Assembly (NCBI GenBank): GCA_020747065.1
Contig: JAGMVK010000001.1
Span: 3,100,001 to 3,164,000 of the forward strand
From: Cadophora sp. MPI-SDFR-AT-0126
Taxonomy: Eukaryota; Ascomycota; Leotiomycetes; Helotiales; Ploettnerulaceae
Reading direction: 5' to 3'
DNA length: 64,000 nt
The stretch's first letter is position 1; the number at the start of each line of letters is the position of its first letter. The translations under genes and the position numbers were made by a program. This document shows, one piece after another, positions 1-10,775 of the stretch. A model generated the notes under the pieces. That model had not been told where the DNA came from, did not search any database, and saw nothing but the letters and a program-made list of their open reading frames with translations.

Positions 1-2061
1 GCAGCCAACCAGCTTGGCTATGGTCCCATTGTAGAGAACTTGGGCAGTCATCATAAGATGGTGAATGGACTAACCACAACTCTGATCGAGTGCACTAAGG
101 TCGATGATTACAAAGGCAAACTTCCAACAGCCGTATTTGCCTTGCTTGCAAGATTCCAGAATATGTCGGATGAGTTCTTGAAGAAATTGAAATTTGATAG
201 TATTCAGAAGCGCTGGATCAAGAAGGGCTCAGAGGAGACTAAACAAGTCATTATTGACATTCTTGCCAATACCATCGACGCCAAGGAGAGAAATGCGAAA
301 TCTAAACAGGATGCGGAGCAGGTCGACAAGGAGAAGAAACTGCGTGAAAAGGTCGAGCAGCCAAAAGCTCGGAGTTCGGATCCTAATACCTCAGCCACTA
401 CCTCTACAAAGAGGCCACTCGAAGGTGACAGCAACGCCAGCAAGGCGAATAAAAAGTTTGCTCTGGATACCACCTCCACCTTTAATCCATCCACAAAGCC
501 AACTCCCATCAAGCGATCAGGCACCAACTTGCTAGGCATCGCCTCGAAACCCATCACAAAGCCCATTCCGAAGAAGCGAGACATCTCTCCCCCCACCGAG
601 TCGAAACTAGGTGCACTTCTTGCCAGTATCGCAAAGCCCCCCGAGCCTCCCAAAGCACCTGTTGCACCTCCTCGAGCTCCCGAAACCCCCGAAGAAAAGG
701 CTCGCCGAGAGAGAAAAGAAAGCAGACGTCACCTTCGTGTCAAATTTAAAGACGGCCCCGAGCTCGAGCAGATTCGACTGTTCAAGCACGAACAAGCAGA
801 GGACGAGGGACGTCAGGACGAGATGCTTCGTGATGCACATGACGATCGTTTGGAAGGAATGATGCATAAACAACGCGTCTTGGAGGTGATGGACGAAGAC
901 GAAGATTACCAGCCCATGGATGCCGACCTCCCATACCAAGAACCCGTCCCTATCAACTTCAGCTCCATGCAGAAGTCGACACGCTTCGGACCAACCTATA
1001 CAACTCGGGGTGGCGATGTTGAGGTCTCCACGCCTGAGCAAAAAACCCAACAGCATCGTGAAGAACTCGAGCTGATGGTAGTCTATACCGATCCAAACGA
1101 TATTCCACCTTCTGCTAGGGAGCCTCATCAAACAGAAGATACCACCAACATGAAGTCCGAACGCTTTTTGAAACCTCCTACAGAGCCTTGGTTGGTTGAA
1201 CGCCTTGATGAGATCCGCCAGTATGGTCCTGAGCAGGCTACTCAGAAAGCTCTGATTCGACAGTCCGAAGAGCAATGGAAGAAAGCTCATCTACATCCTG
1301 GTGCGTCTCCTGCCGCCTCGCAGAAGCAAATTGGGCAAACTCAACAAGCCAACAAGTCAAGCGTATTGGATGCTCTGGTTGTACAACAGGTTCTCGAAAG
1401 TCTGCAACGCCTCTCTGCCCCCTTGATTGGTCTGCCATATCCTGCCACAGAACCACCACAATGGATGACAAACCCAGCGCAAAGAAATGAGTGGATTGAG
1501 GGCTACAATAGGGACATGGCTCTGAAACATCAAGCAGAGATCGAACGCAATATCGCCCAACTTCAGGCTGCCCAGTTCCAACCTCCAGCCCCAAACGCTC
1601 CTTATCAACAACAGACTATGCCCTCTCAAGCCGCTTTCCCTCCTCAATTGCCGCCACATAATCCTACCAGCGCATCAGTCCCAGATGTCGCGCAGCAAGT
1701 GCAGAGCTACCTTGCCGCCTTCCAACACAGTGACAACAAAGCTGTGCAAAATCAACAGTTTGATTACAACAATTGGGCGAATCAAGGTGGTCAAGATCAG
1801 GGGTTGAACTACACAAATCAACATCAACCGCCGCGACGTGACCAGAACTGGGGTAATGACACCCACAACCAGAAGAACAACCGTTTCCAAGAAGCTCAAG
1901 CTGGCAAATCAAAGCGTGGATACGACATGAAGACAATGGGTTCATACGACGACTCACCTTTCGACGAGAACGGCGAATACAAGGGTAAGAAGAAGCCCTG
2001 CAGATTCTATCGTGAGGGAAAGTGTGCCAAGGGAGCCAAGTGCACTTATCTCCATGACTGA
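1..2061 (+). CDS. PNUTS-like protein phosphatase 1 regulator with TFIIS-N-like domain and C-terminal CCCH zinc finger (5' partial)
   Basis: The frame is open from base 1, so the N-terminus lies outside the window; 686 codons plus stop are visible. The first ~90 residues resemble a TFIIS N-terminal (LW) helical domain, with the core KLPTAVFALLARFQN. A long disordered, charged and proline-rich middle follows, then a Gln/Asn-rich stretch. The protein ends in a CCCH finger, C-x7-C-x5-C-x3-H, starting PCRFYREGKC. At nt 736-747 there is a canonical PP1-docking motif, RVKF. The order TFIIS-N, RVxF, C-terminal CCCH finger is that of metazoan PNUTS (PPP1R10) and fission yeast Ppn1, nuclear PP1 subunits of the 3'-end processing/termination machinery. 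That orthology is inference. The missing N-terminus may carry another domain; some fungal relatives are labelled homeobox proteins. The gene converges with the next one. Confidence 0.75.
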   Translation, partial: AANQLGYGPIVENLGSHHKMVNGLTTTLIECTKVDDYKGKLPTAVFALLARFQNMSDEFLKKLKFDSIQKRWIKKGSEETKQVIIDILANTIDAKERNAKSKQDAEQVDKEKKLREKVEQPKARSSDPNTSATTSTKRPLEGDSNASKANKKFALDTTSTFNPSTKPTPIKRSGTNLLGIASKPITKPIPKKRDISPPTESKLGALLASIAKPPEPPKAPVAPPRAPETPEEKARRERKESRRHLRVKFKDGPELEQIRLFKHEQAEDEGRQDEMLRDAHDDRLEGMMHKQRVLEVMDEDEDYQPMDADLPYQEPVPINFSSMQKSTRFGPTYTTRGGDVEVSTPEQKTQQHREELELMVVYTDPNDIPPSAREPHQTEDTTNMKSERFLKPPTEPWLVERLDEIRQYGPEQATQKALIRQSEEQWKKAHLHPGASPAASQKQIGQTQQANKSSVLDALVVQQVLESLQRLSAPLIGLPYPATEPPQWMTNPAQRNEWIEGYNRDMALKHQAEIERNIAQLQAAQFQPPAPNAPYQQQTMPSQAAFPPQLPPHNPTSASVPDVAQQVQSYLAAFQHSDNKAVQNQQFDYNNWANQGGQDQGLNYTNQHQPPRRDQNWGNDTHNQKNNRFQEAQAGKSKRGYDMKTMGSYDDSPFDENGEYKGKKKPCRFYREGKCAKGAKCTYLHD

Positions 2062-2907
2062 ACGCCCTCTTCATATTCGCTGGTGTCCACAGATTCATGC
2101 AAAATCTTGATCTCCATGAGACATCTTGCTACACTAGTTTCCTTTGTTCGACATTGCATAAGCGGGCGTTGGGAGTGCGTGGGATATGAAAGATACCCAG
2201 AATCCCTGGACCTGCATCACAGCACAATTTCCCTTTCTTCTCTGTATTCTAGGAACATTTTCGAGCAAAGCATATCAGACGAGCGCGGTATAGGGATACA
2301 TGCATATCTCATTTGTATTTGCGCAACGGCATTGGTGGATCTTGTTTTTGTCCATGTTCACACAGCGGGTGGATGAACGGAAGGACGATCTTGAACGTAT
2401 TGTACACTATAAATGGGTGGATGTGGTGCACAATGTGCTGCGACGGATCATGGAGCTTGAGTTGGCTTTCTATCCAGGCCTGGCACTGGATGAGGTTTAT
2501 CTGCTGGCTTTGAGCGTCCAATGGCTGGGTCTTGCTTGATCGCTTGCTCTAGGGAGAACAAGATCATCAAGAAGGTTGATCTACCTTGGCTGGCGTCGAC
2601 CCGGCTGGTGTACAATAATTACATTACGAGCGGAGATTTAGTAGAATTGACGCTCTTGAGTGTGATACTGTCTTTATTTTGGATGACTTGTCGTGATGTG
2701 GTTTATTGTGGGTAGGGTGACTGTGGTGGAAGGGGAGGGTAAACGTTATTGAAAATGGGCAAGTACGTTCTTCGAAGAGCAGTTTGCTAAACAAGCCGAT
2801 GTAGATAAAATAAGCAAGTAGGCCAGTAAGCCACGGCTACTGTAGTAAGCCGAAACAAAGCTTCTTTCCCTGGGGTCAAACAATCTGATACTGCTACACT
2901 CCATCAC
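2062..2907. other. Intergenic, convergent 3' flanks
   Basis: This stretch lies between two convergent genes and should hold both 3' UTRs. Several short overlapping open frames occur in 2083-2715, but none has recognisable motifs or fungal coding character. No repeat or RNA gene was seen. Confidence 0.5.
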
Positions 2908-4425
2908 TCACAATCTCGAACTCCCCTCTTTCTCTTTGCCCTTTTTCTCCTCTGCCTCCAAAATCCGTCTCACAAAGCCTACAGTATCCCTCCTCATCCC
3001 CTCACTAAAGTTATGCCCAACCCCCTCATACACCCTATCATCAACTCTACACCCACCCTCCTTCCACCATCCTCTCTCCCGATCAGCAGCCTCTTTCAGA
3101 AAATCCAAGAAGGGTTTAGAGCAGGCGTAAGGCACAAGCTTATCAATGGCGCCGGAGCAGACTAAGATCTGCTTGTTCGCGAGATGCGAGGATAGGAGAG
3201 GGGCGAGCTGGGATTGTTGGGGCTTGGTTAGGGAGGATGATGGGGGAATTGGGGAGCTGGAGAAGAGGATGCTTCGCGGATCGGACTTTTGGAGTGTGTT
3301 GAGGAGGGCTGGGGGAAAGGAGGGACTGCCGAGGAAGGTGCTGCCGGGGGGTGTGGACGATGTGTAGGTGGGGAGCTTGGAGAGGCGGGCGCGGTCGGTC
3401 ATTAGGTCTAGAGGGGATGTTAGTAAAGATGCAGTATGATGATAGAGGAATGAAACAGAGCTGGGGATGGAGAAGGAGAAGAATGGGTTGAGCAGAGGAG
3501 AGTGTTAAGCGAGAGGAAATAAATAGTATATACAACCATATAGCTCGGATCCATGAAAACATAAAAAAAAATTACGAAGGATGAGAAGGACGAAAGGTGG
3601 AAAGCGGAAAGTAGGTGGATTGAAAGCATTCATCCGTATTCAAAACATGACAGAACATCTTGAAGACAAGTTGGAATAACTCATACAGAATGGAAATCGT
3701 AGAACCTACCAATGTAATCAGGACATCCAATAATCACAACCCCGGCAGTAACTCTTGGTTCGTTGAAAAGAACTTGCCAAGCAGAGTGACCTCCTAATGA
3801 GATACCCATGACCAAATGCTGAGTGATAGAGAGGTCGTTTGGTTTATTGAAGATGTAGGATCCTAGGTGGTCGATTAAGAGGCTTGTGTCGAGAGCCGTG
3901 CCATGATAGATGCTGGCACTGGTTAGTGGAGGTTCTTGACATGAGACGGATTAAGTAGGCACACCTGTACATATCTTGGGCATGAGTTTCGTTTCCTTCT
4001 CTCCCTAATGATTGTTCAGTGTCTTACTTATAAGCGATTTTTATCAAACGTGTAACCGGCCAAGTCAAACTATCTCTTGGACAAGTATAAGATCTTCCAT
4101 ATTACTTACAGGATTCGTTCGCTAAAGCGTGGACTTTACGACCGCCATGGTTCCTCTGATCAAAAGCAACAGCAATCAGACCGACCGTTCTTTCAGAAGC
4201 TGGCCGCTGATTCCAGTCGTTGATACAGCTGTCTGCAACGCTTGCCATGATCTCTTTCGTCTGAAGCCGAGGATGCAGGAGCCAGAGACATGATACCGAT
4301 TTCGTGGCGGGCGATATATCGTCTAAGCCGAACACATCGGTATTGATACCAGCAATGCAGAATGTTTTCGAAGAAACAGCTTTTGCAGACTGTGCTGTAC
4401 CGGCAAGAGGATTGTTGGTGGCCAT
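2908..4425 (-). CDS. Alpha/beta hydrolase family protein (four exons)
   Basis: Model on the minus strand: exons 4425-4110, 4004-3965, 3912-3710 and 3407-2908, giving 352 aa. Each junction keeps the frame and uses GT/AG; the second intron has the branch-like CCACTAACC. The nucleophile elbow GISLGGHS lies in exon 3. The likely acid is the Asp of SGAIDKLVPY and the likely base the His of GVGHNFSEG, both in exon 4, so a complete Ser-Asp-His set is present. Exon 1 carries a FDQRNHGGR segment before the strand leading to the elbow. There is no clear signal peptide, so it is probably intracellular. The substrate cannot be told. The third intron (3709-3408, 302 nt) is long for this genome. The gene is divergent from the phospholipase D gene. 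Confidence 0.8.
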
Positions 4426-5122
4426 GTTGATGATCGCTGAGGGGTTGCTTGATTATTGCGGAGAGCGAGGCCCTTTTCAAGAGTCCGGAACAATTTTGAG
4501 GACTTTCAATCAAGTGGATTGTTTATTTGAAAGAAATGGTCCTTGTAACCGCAGTAGCGATTGTCAATATCTTAAGTGTAGACGAAATAGAGTTTGTTAA
4601 TAGCAAGCACACTATACAACCTTGACTAAGAAATGCCCTTTCGGGCTGTTCCGAGGCACAACGTCATGAGATTGCCCTTTCCCTTCCGAGTGCTGATTGA
4701 TGCAGCAAGCGGGAAATTAAATGCTGTGCAGTCCAGCAAGGGCAGCTCGAAACACGAGGAAGTTCAATTCATATCCAGTTAATTTTCAAACACACAAAGC
4801 CGGACAAGAAACATAAACATCGTGAAATTTTCCCAAGAGTTCAACGACTCGTTGCATCCTCCCCGCGTCTTCTCCTGCACAGCATCCGTTGAGCTAGCCC
4901 AGCTCCGGTCACTCGCAGTAATCAATCTGGGCAGTAAGGAGTTCCCGGTTTTTGGTCCGCCATGAGCACGGCACACGAGCAGTCTATAGGATCATAAGAA
5001 GACGAGAAGTCCCTCTGGGACGAATTCGTGGTGACGTTGTGCAAGGTCGAAGCGGAAACGGACTCGGAATCGAGGTCGCAGTCAGGGACAGTCTACGTTG
5101 CCCAAGCAGCTCGAGTCGAAGT
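4426..5122. promoter_or_regulatory. Divergent promoter region between the hydrolase and phospholipase D
   Basis: About 700 bp between the hydrolase start (4425) and the preferred phospholipase D start (5123). The phospholipase D frame is open from 4952 without a stop, so an earlier start at 4952 is formally possible. Codons 4952-5122 read as Arg-rich, unlike the Ser-rich tail that follows, and look like 5' UTR. No individual sites were assigned. Confidence 0.45.
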
Positions 5123-8100
5123 ATGGCACAACGCAATGAGGAGTCAGTTTCGCCGATGACAAGGAGTCCACGCTCAGATTCGCCCGTACAGTCGAATGGT
5201 TCGATTGCCAGCGGTTCAGCAGCAGCTGTACGACATTCCGGTCTGCGGACTGTGTTGAGCTCTGAAGAGACGTCGGAAGCCTCACCCGAGATCACATTCA
5301 ACCCTCCGACTGGGAACGGTACCACGAGCAAGCATTCTACAGAGGCGACAGACTACATAAATGGAGGAATTCCACACGAGACTCCCTCGCCAAATGGGCA
5401 ACTCGACGGGGCTACTGGCTCACCACATCTACAATCAGTCCTGAAGCATACCGGATCATTCCCCGCAGATCCAAATGCACTGGGAGCCGGCACATCTACC
5501 CCACCTGGTCGAAGGAGTGTTCAATTCAAGAGGCAGGACCCTGCCTCGGAATACTTGGGACATATCAGACAAGGATCGTGGGAGGATGGCGAGACACCAA
5601 GCAAGGACAGACGAGGGCAGTCTCTCATGTCAAAGCTGAAGGCATTGGCATCAACAGGCAGCTTGCAGACCCACAGCAGAAACCAGAGCAATACTGCGAA
5701 TTCGTTGGAAGAGGGTACCGGATCCGCGCCTTTGTCTCCAACAATAGACCGAAACCCGAGGTTTCCACACACATTACAGGAAGAGGGCAGTGATGCAGAT
5801 GCGGATGCGGAGGAGACGGCGGATGAGGGCAATGGGAATGCAAATGTTCGAGCCAAGCGGAAACGCCGATTTCGACGGCCACAGGAGAACTCAGCAAGCC
5901 AGACTGCACCAAATACACCACGAGTGAGGAACCTGGGGCAGACGGATTCTCCTGGTGGCAGCAGTCGTGGCATCCCTTTCCTTCCGCGCCGAGCTACGGA
6001 TGGATCGTTTGAGCAAAGAGGGCATCTGTCTGAAGGAGAAGGGCGAGATAGACTCAATAGCCAAAGTGCTTGGCGGAGAGGTAGCTCATGGATTGGTGGT
6101 CGAGGTCTTACCTATGGAGGGCAGCAGCCAGGCCCTGATATGGATGGTACTCCTGGCCACGTACGAAGACCTAGTAACTTCCGGCGGATGACAGGACTTG
6201 GAGGAGGGGGGCAGAGCGACGGGGAAGGTCAGACTCCTAGACGACCTTTCCTTGGTGCCGAACGGGCGACTACGTTTGGTGCTCAGCGATGGCGAATGTT
6301 GAAGCACGGGCTCAAGCTGCTAGGACAGAAGAAAGAAGAACACAAAGTTGACTATCTGAAGTCTGCGGAACTCATGGCTGAGTTGAGAGCTGGTGCTCCA
6401 GCAGCACTTATGTTGGCTAGTATGATTCAACGTGATGAACATGGAAACAAGAGGATACCGGTACTCCTGGAACAGCTTAAGCTGCATATCTCTGATAGTA
6501 CGGCCGGAGGAATTGAAGATCCGTCCGAAACAGAGCGCCATCTTGTCTTTCGGATTGAGCTTGAGTATGGAAGTGGACTCAATCGCATGAAATGGGTGAT
6601 TCATAGATCGCTCAGAGATTTCGCCAATTTGCATCTACGCTATAAACTCCAAGGGAGTAGCGATAAGTACATTCAACTCAGGAGCGACATTGATTCGCGG
6701 CCAAAGCAACCGCGCTTTCCAAAATCTACATTTCCGTACTTTAGAGGTGTCCGGGGCCTCGGCGAGAGCTCTGAGGACGAAGTTGAGAATGGCCCTGCAG
6801 CAGACGAGACTGTGGGCGAAGCGACTCACAGTGAGACGGAACGGAAGAAAAAGAAACGTCGACCTTCTCTTGTTGGAAATCGTCGTAAAACAAGTCTCAT
6901 TGGGATAGATCTCGGTTCTAATGCGAATGACGAGTTAGCTGCTGCTCAGCAGTCAAGGCAATTCGTTGAAAAGCAGCGGAGAAGACTGGAGCAATATCTG
7001 CAAGAAATGATCAGATGGCTCATCTTCAGAGCAGACAGCAATCGGCTCTGCCGGTTCCTTGAGCTGTCTGCGCTGGGAGTACGACTAGCTGCTGAGGGCA
7101 GCTATCACGGCAAAGAAGGCTATCTCGTGATTCAATCTGCGAAAGGCTTGGACATGAGGAGACTGCTCACGCCCCAGAAAATATTTGCACGGCACTCTCC
7201 CAAGTGGTTCTTGGTGAGACACAGCTATATAATTTGTGTCAATTCGCCCGAAAACATGCACATTTACGATGTCTACCTGGTAGATCCGAAGTTCGAGATC
7301 ATCAGGAAGCGCAGCAAGCTTTCAGAGATGCGTGGTAAAGAACTTCTGGACAAAGCAGAGACAGCAACGAAACATCCCAAGCAGCACCACAGCCTCACAT
7401 TACAGAATTCCGAGCGAAAGATCAAGCTTCTGGCTAAAAATGAGAGACAGCTAAGACAGTTTGAAGAGTCAATCAATTATATGTTGAGCATTACTCCGTG
7501 GGCCAAACCAAATCGCTTCGGAGGCTTTGCTCCTGTAAGAACTGGGGCATATGCTCAATGGCTTGTTGACGGAAGAGACTATATGTGGAATGTTTCTAGA
7601 GCTATCAACCAGGCGAAAGATGTCATCTATATTCATGATTGGTGGTTAAGTCCTCAATTGTACATGCGAAGACCTGCCGCAATCAGCGGAAAATGGCGTC
7701 TCGATCGACTTTTGAAACGCAAGGCGGAAGAAGGCGTCAAAGTCTTTATCATTGTCTACAGGAACGTCGAGGCTGCAATCCCAATCGACTCCGAATTCAC
7801 CAAGTTCTCTATGTTGGATTTACATGAGAATGTTTTTGTACAACGATCACCTAATCAGTTCAAGAAAAACCAGTTCTTCTTTGCACACCACGAGAAGATT
7901 TGCATTGTTGATCATTCAGTTGCTTTCGTTGGTGGTATCGATCTATGCTTTGGCCGTTGGGACACTCCTCAGCACTCTGTTGTCGATGACAAGCCTACTG
8001 GGTTTGAACAGTCGGACCTTCCAAAAGATGCCGATCATTGTCAGCTGTGGCCTGGCAAAGATTACTCCAACCCTCGAGTGCAGGACTTCTACCAGCTGAA

Positions 8101-10582
8101 CGAACCCTACGCAGAGATGTATGACAGAACCAAGACACCTCGAATGCCATGGCACGATATTTCGATGCAGGTTGTTGGACAGCCAGCAAGAGATCTTACC
8201 CGCCATTTCATCCAACGGTGGAACTACATCCTTCGAGGAAGAAAGCCTACGAGACCGACTCCGTTCTTACTGCCACCGCCCGATTACACTGAAGCTCAAC
8301 TTGAAGCCTCAGGCTTGACAGGTACTTGTGAGGTCCAGATTCTCCGCTCTGCTGCGGATTGGTCACTCGGAATCACCGAAGTTGAGCACAGTATCATGAA
8401 TGCTTACTGCAAGATGATCGAGGAATCTGAACACTTCGTGTACATGGAAAATCAATTTTTCATCACCAGCTGCGAGACCATGGGTGTCAAAATAGTCAAC
8501 AAGATTGGCGATGCGATTGTCGAGCGTGCAATCCGAGCCTTCAAGAACAACGAAAGTTGGCGGGCCGTCATACTCATTCCACTCATGCCAGGGTTTCAGA
8601 ACACCGTGGAACAACCAGAAGGCACAAGCGTACGATTGATCATGCAATGCCAGTTCCGTAGTATTTGTCGGGGGGAAAGCTCGATATTTGGACGCCTCAG
8701 AGCCGCCGGCATAGAACCTGAAGATTATGTCTCATTCTTCAGTCTGAGATCCTGGGGCCGGATCGGACCCAGGAAAATGCTTGTGACTGAGCAGCTGTAC
8801 ATTCATGCAAAAGTCATAATTGTTGACGACCGTATTGCTTTGATAGGCTCAGCCAACATCAATGAGCGTTCTATGCTCGGATCGAGAGATTCTGAATGTG
8901 CTGCTGTCGTTCGAGACACAGACATGCTCTGGTCGACGATGGACGGAGAGCCATATCTCGTCGGACGATTCGCTCATACGTTACGGATGCGCCTCATGAG
9001 GGAACACTTGGGTCTTGATGTGGATGCTGTCTTGGAAGAAGACCGCAAAGCCGAAATGGATCGGGAAGAAGCAGAGTTTGAGACTCGCATGAATGGCATC
9101 TACAAAGAGAACGATAGTGATGCGGATAAGTCTCCTCGTCCGAATGAGGACCACGTTCAAACTGCTGTCAACGAAGAAGGGTTGCATAGCTTCAATCATG
9201 ATGTCGACTGGGAACAGGAAGATAATCCAAATCTTCAAGCAGAGGCTTTTAAGCCTGTCACTTCTGATAAACGAGTCACGAATAACTCAAAGCACGCAGC
9301 CGAAGTTGAGGGCGACGGTCCTGATAACTGGAAAGCGGCCAAGAAGTCTGGCCTTGACCGTGGAAGAGATTCGGTGCTGGTGGATGGAGGTTTGGAGGTA
9401 TTGATGACTGACATTGCCTCAGAAGGCAAAGGGACACTGAATCATCCTGCAAGACCTCACCATCGACCCTCGGCTCACAATAATGACATTGACGGTGGCA
9501 CTGGTGGAAATGATGGCTTGCCACCCATGCCGCGCCTTCCGAGAAGGACTACAGAGCAGCTGGGCCTAAGTCAACTCTCTCAACTTCCTCCTCTTCCTGC
9601 CATGGATGACACAGACATTGGTGGCCCACCAGTACACTTCGACGTTGGAGGAAATTCAATACCGAAACCCTTCAATCCACTAACGGCAGATATTCAACCC
9701 GTGAATATCGACAAGGACTGTATGCGGGATCCTCTTAACGACACTTTCTATTATGATGTCTGGCTCCGTGTTGCAGGAAACAACACTAAGATTTTCAGAC
9801 AAGTCTTCCGATGTATGCCAGATAACGAGGTCTCAAATTGGCACGAGTACAGAGAATACATGGCATATGCTGAGCGATTTGCAGAGGCACAAGGTGATAC
9901 CAAGAGCACTGAAAGACAGGGAGAAGAGGCTCCGGGGAAGAGTGGCCCACCTGGAGCGACCATGGGCGGTAATGGGGTGATTTCCCAAGCAGTCGGCCAT
10001 GTCTCTGAGAAAATTCATGGACAAGACAGCCAACATCCTCTGGGGACTGTTGCTGAATGGGCCGATGATGCCGATAGACGCAATGCAATCCAACATGATG
10101 CCTCTGCTACTAGTGAGGCAGACATGAATGGCCAGCTAGATGGTACGAATGAGAAAGTCGCGATGGGCAGAGCATCAGAAGAAGCGCCTTCCCCTATTCA
10201 ACCAGCTGGAGATGAGACTTTTCCCTCTCTTGACTCCACATTGCTTAGCCCTCCTGCTACTGAGTATGAGAAGAACGCACAACAACATCGGAAAACTACT
10301 TTCTCTTCAACGACATCCGGTGACAAGGAAAAGAGCAGTACTGCTGGAAGCAGCACTTTGGTCAATCATGGTTCTACTAAGAAGCGCCGCCGTGGAACTA
10401 CGAAGGGAAGTCGCAAAGGTTTCTCTGCTAGTGATGATCTAATGAGCCGAGCGGATGCTGAGGAGCTTTTAAGTATGGTCCAGGGCCACCTGGTCATGTT
10501 TCCATACGACTGGCTTGTCAAAGAAGAGCTCAACTCTAACTGGCTATATCAAGTAGATCAGGTGGCGCCTCTACAGATTTAG
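5123..10582 (+). CDS. spo14: Phospholipase D, Spo14/PLD1 type (PX-PH-PLD)
   Basis: A single uninterrupted exon of 1819 aa from the preferred start (MAQRNEESV). It hydrolyses phosphatidylcholine to phosphatidic acid and choline and acts at membranes in vesicle traffic and development. Order: ~450 disordered Ser/Gly/Pro-rich residues; PX domain about 470-545 (phosphoinositide binding); a Lys/Arg-rich insert with KKKKRR; PH-like domain about 660-790; first HKD motif about 922-945 (HHEKICIVDH...GGIDLCFGRWD); second HKD about 1228-1255 (HAKVIIVDDRIALIGSANIN). Both His-x-Lys-x4-Asp sets are intact, so it should be active. The C-terminal part has a conserved FYYDVWLRVAGNN segment, a low-complexity stretch and a final conserved tail. 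It is longer than yeast Spo14 mainly through its disordered ends. It converges with COQ7. Confidence 0.93.
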   Translation: MAQRNEESVSPMTRSPRSDSPVQSNGSIASGSAAAVRHSGLRTVLSSEETSEASPEITFNPPTGNGTTSKHSTEATDYINGGIPHETPSPNGQLDGATGSPHLQSVLKHTGSFPADPNALGAGTSTPPGRRSVQFKRQDPASEYLGHIRQGSWEDGETPSKDRRGQSLMSKLKALASTGSLQTHSRNQSNTANSLEEGTGSAPLSPTIDRNPRFPHTLQEEGSDADADAEETADEGNGNANVRAKRKRRFRRPQENSASQTAPNTPRVRNLGQTDSPGGSSRGIPFLPRRATDGSFEQRGHLSEGEGRDRLNSQSAWRRGSSWIGGRGLTYGGQQPGPDMDGTPGHVRRPSNFRRMTGLGGGGQSDGEGQTPRRPFLGAERATTFGAQRWRMLKHGLKLLGQKKEEHKVDYLKSAELMAELRAGAPAALMLASMIQRDEHGNKRIPVLLEQLKLHISDSTAGGIEDPSETERHLVFRIELEYGSGLNRMKWVIHRSLRDFANLHLRYKLQGSSDKYIQLRSDIDSRPKQPRFPKSTFPYFRGVRGLGESSEDEVENGPAADETVGEATHSETERKKKKRRPSLVGNRRKTSLIGIDLGSNANDELAAAQQSRQFVEKQRRRLEQYLQEMIRWLIFRADSNRLCRFLELSALGVRLAAEGSYHGKEGYLVIQSAKGLDMRRLLTPQKIFARHSPKWFLVRHSYIICVNSPENMHIYDVYLVDPKFEIIRKRSKLSEMRGKELLDKAETATKHPKQHHSLTLQNSERKIKLLAKNERQLRQFEESINYMLSITPWAKPNRFGGFAPVRTGAYAQWLVDGRDYMWNVSRAINQAKDVIYIHDWWLSPQLYMRRPAAISGKWRLDRLLKRKAEEGVKVFIIVYRNVEAAIPIDSEFTKFSMLDLHENVFVQRSPNQFKKNQFFFAHHEKICIVDHSVAFVGGIDLCFGRWDTPQHSVVDDKPTGFEQSDLPKDADHCQLWPGKDYSNPRVQDFYQLNEPYAEMYDRTKTPRMPWHDISMQVVGQPARDLTRHFIQRWNYILRGRKPTRPTPFLLPPPDYTEAQLEASGLTGTCEVQILRSAADWSLGITEVEHSIMNAYCKMIEESEHFVYMENQFFITSCETMGVKIVNKIGDAIVERAIRAFKNNESWRAVILIPLMPGFQNTVEQPEGTSVRLIMQCQFRSICRGESSIFGRLRAAGIEPEDYVSFFSLRSWGRIGPRKMLVTEQLYIHAKVIIVDDRIALIGSANINERSMLGSRDSECAAVVRDTDMLWSTMDGEPYLVGRFAHTLRMRLMREHLGLDVDAVLEEDRKAEMDREEAEFETRMNGIYKENDSDADKSPRPNEDHVQTAVNEEGLHSFNHDVDWEQEDNPNLQAEAFKPVTSDKRVTNNSKHAAEVEGDGPDNWKAAKKSGLDRGRDSVLVDGGLEVLMTDIASEGKGTLNHPARPHHRPSAHNNDIDGGTGGNDGLPPMPRLPRRTTEQLGLSQLSQLPPLPAMDDTDIGGPPVHFDVGGNSIPKPFNPLTADIQPVNIDKDCMRDPLNDTFYYDVWLRVAGNNTKIFRQVFRCMPDNEVSNWHEYREYMAYAERFAEAQGDTKSTERQGEEAPGKSGPPGATMGGNGVISQAVGHVSEKIHGQDSQHPLGTVAEWADDADRRNAIQHDASATSEADMNGQLDGTNEKVAMGRASEEAPSPIQPAGDETFPSLDSTLLSPPATEYEKNAQQHRKTTFSSTTSGDKEKSSTAGSSTLVNHGSTKKRRRGTTKGSRKGFSASDDLMSRADAEELLSMVQGHLVMFPYDWLVKEELNSNWLYQVDQVAPLQI

Positions 10583-10775
10583 TAAGTCAAGACATCTTTC
10601 TCTTGATGAATTACACTAACAGTTTCTCAGTAACTAGATATTGTGACGATCAGATAGCCTTGTATTTTTGTATGATGGGTATAACAGAGATGAAAAACTT
10701 GCATAGCACGGTTTAGGGTATTTGTACATTCTACATGGAGCGAAGCGTTGCTTCTTGAATTTTAGACTGTTTTCA

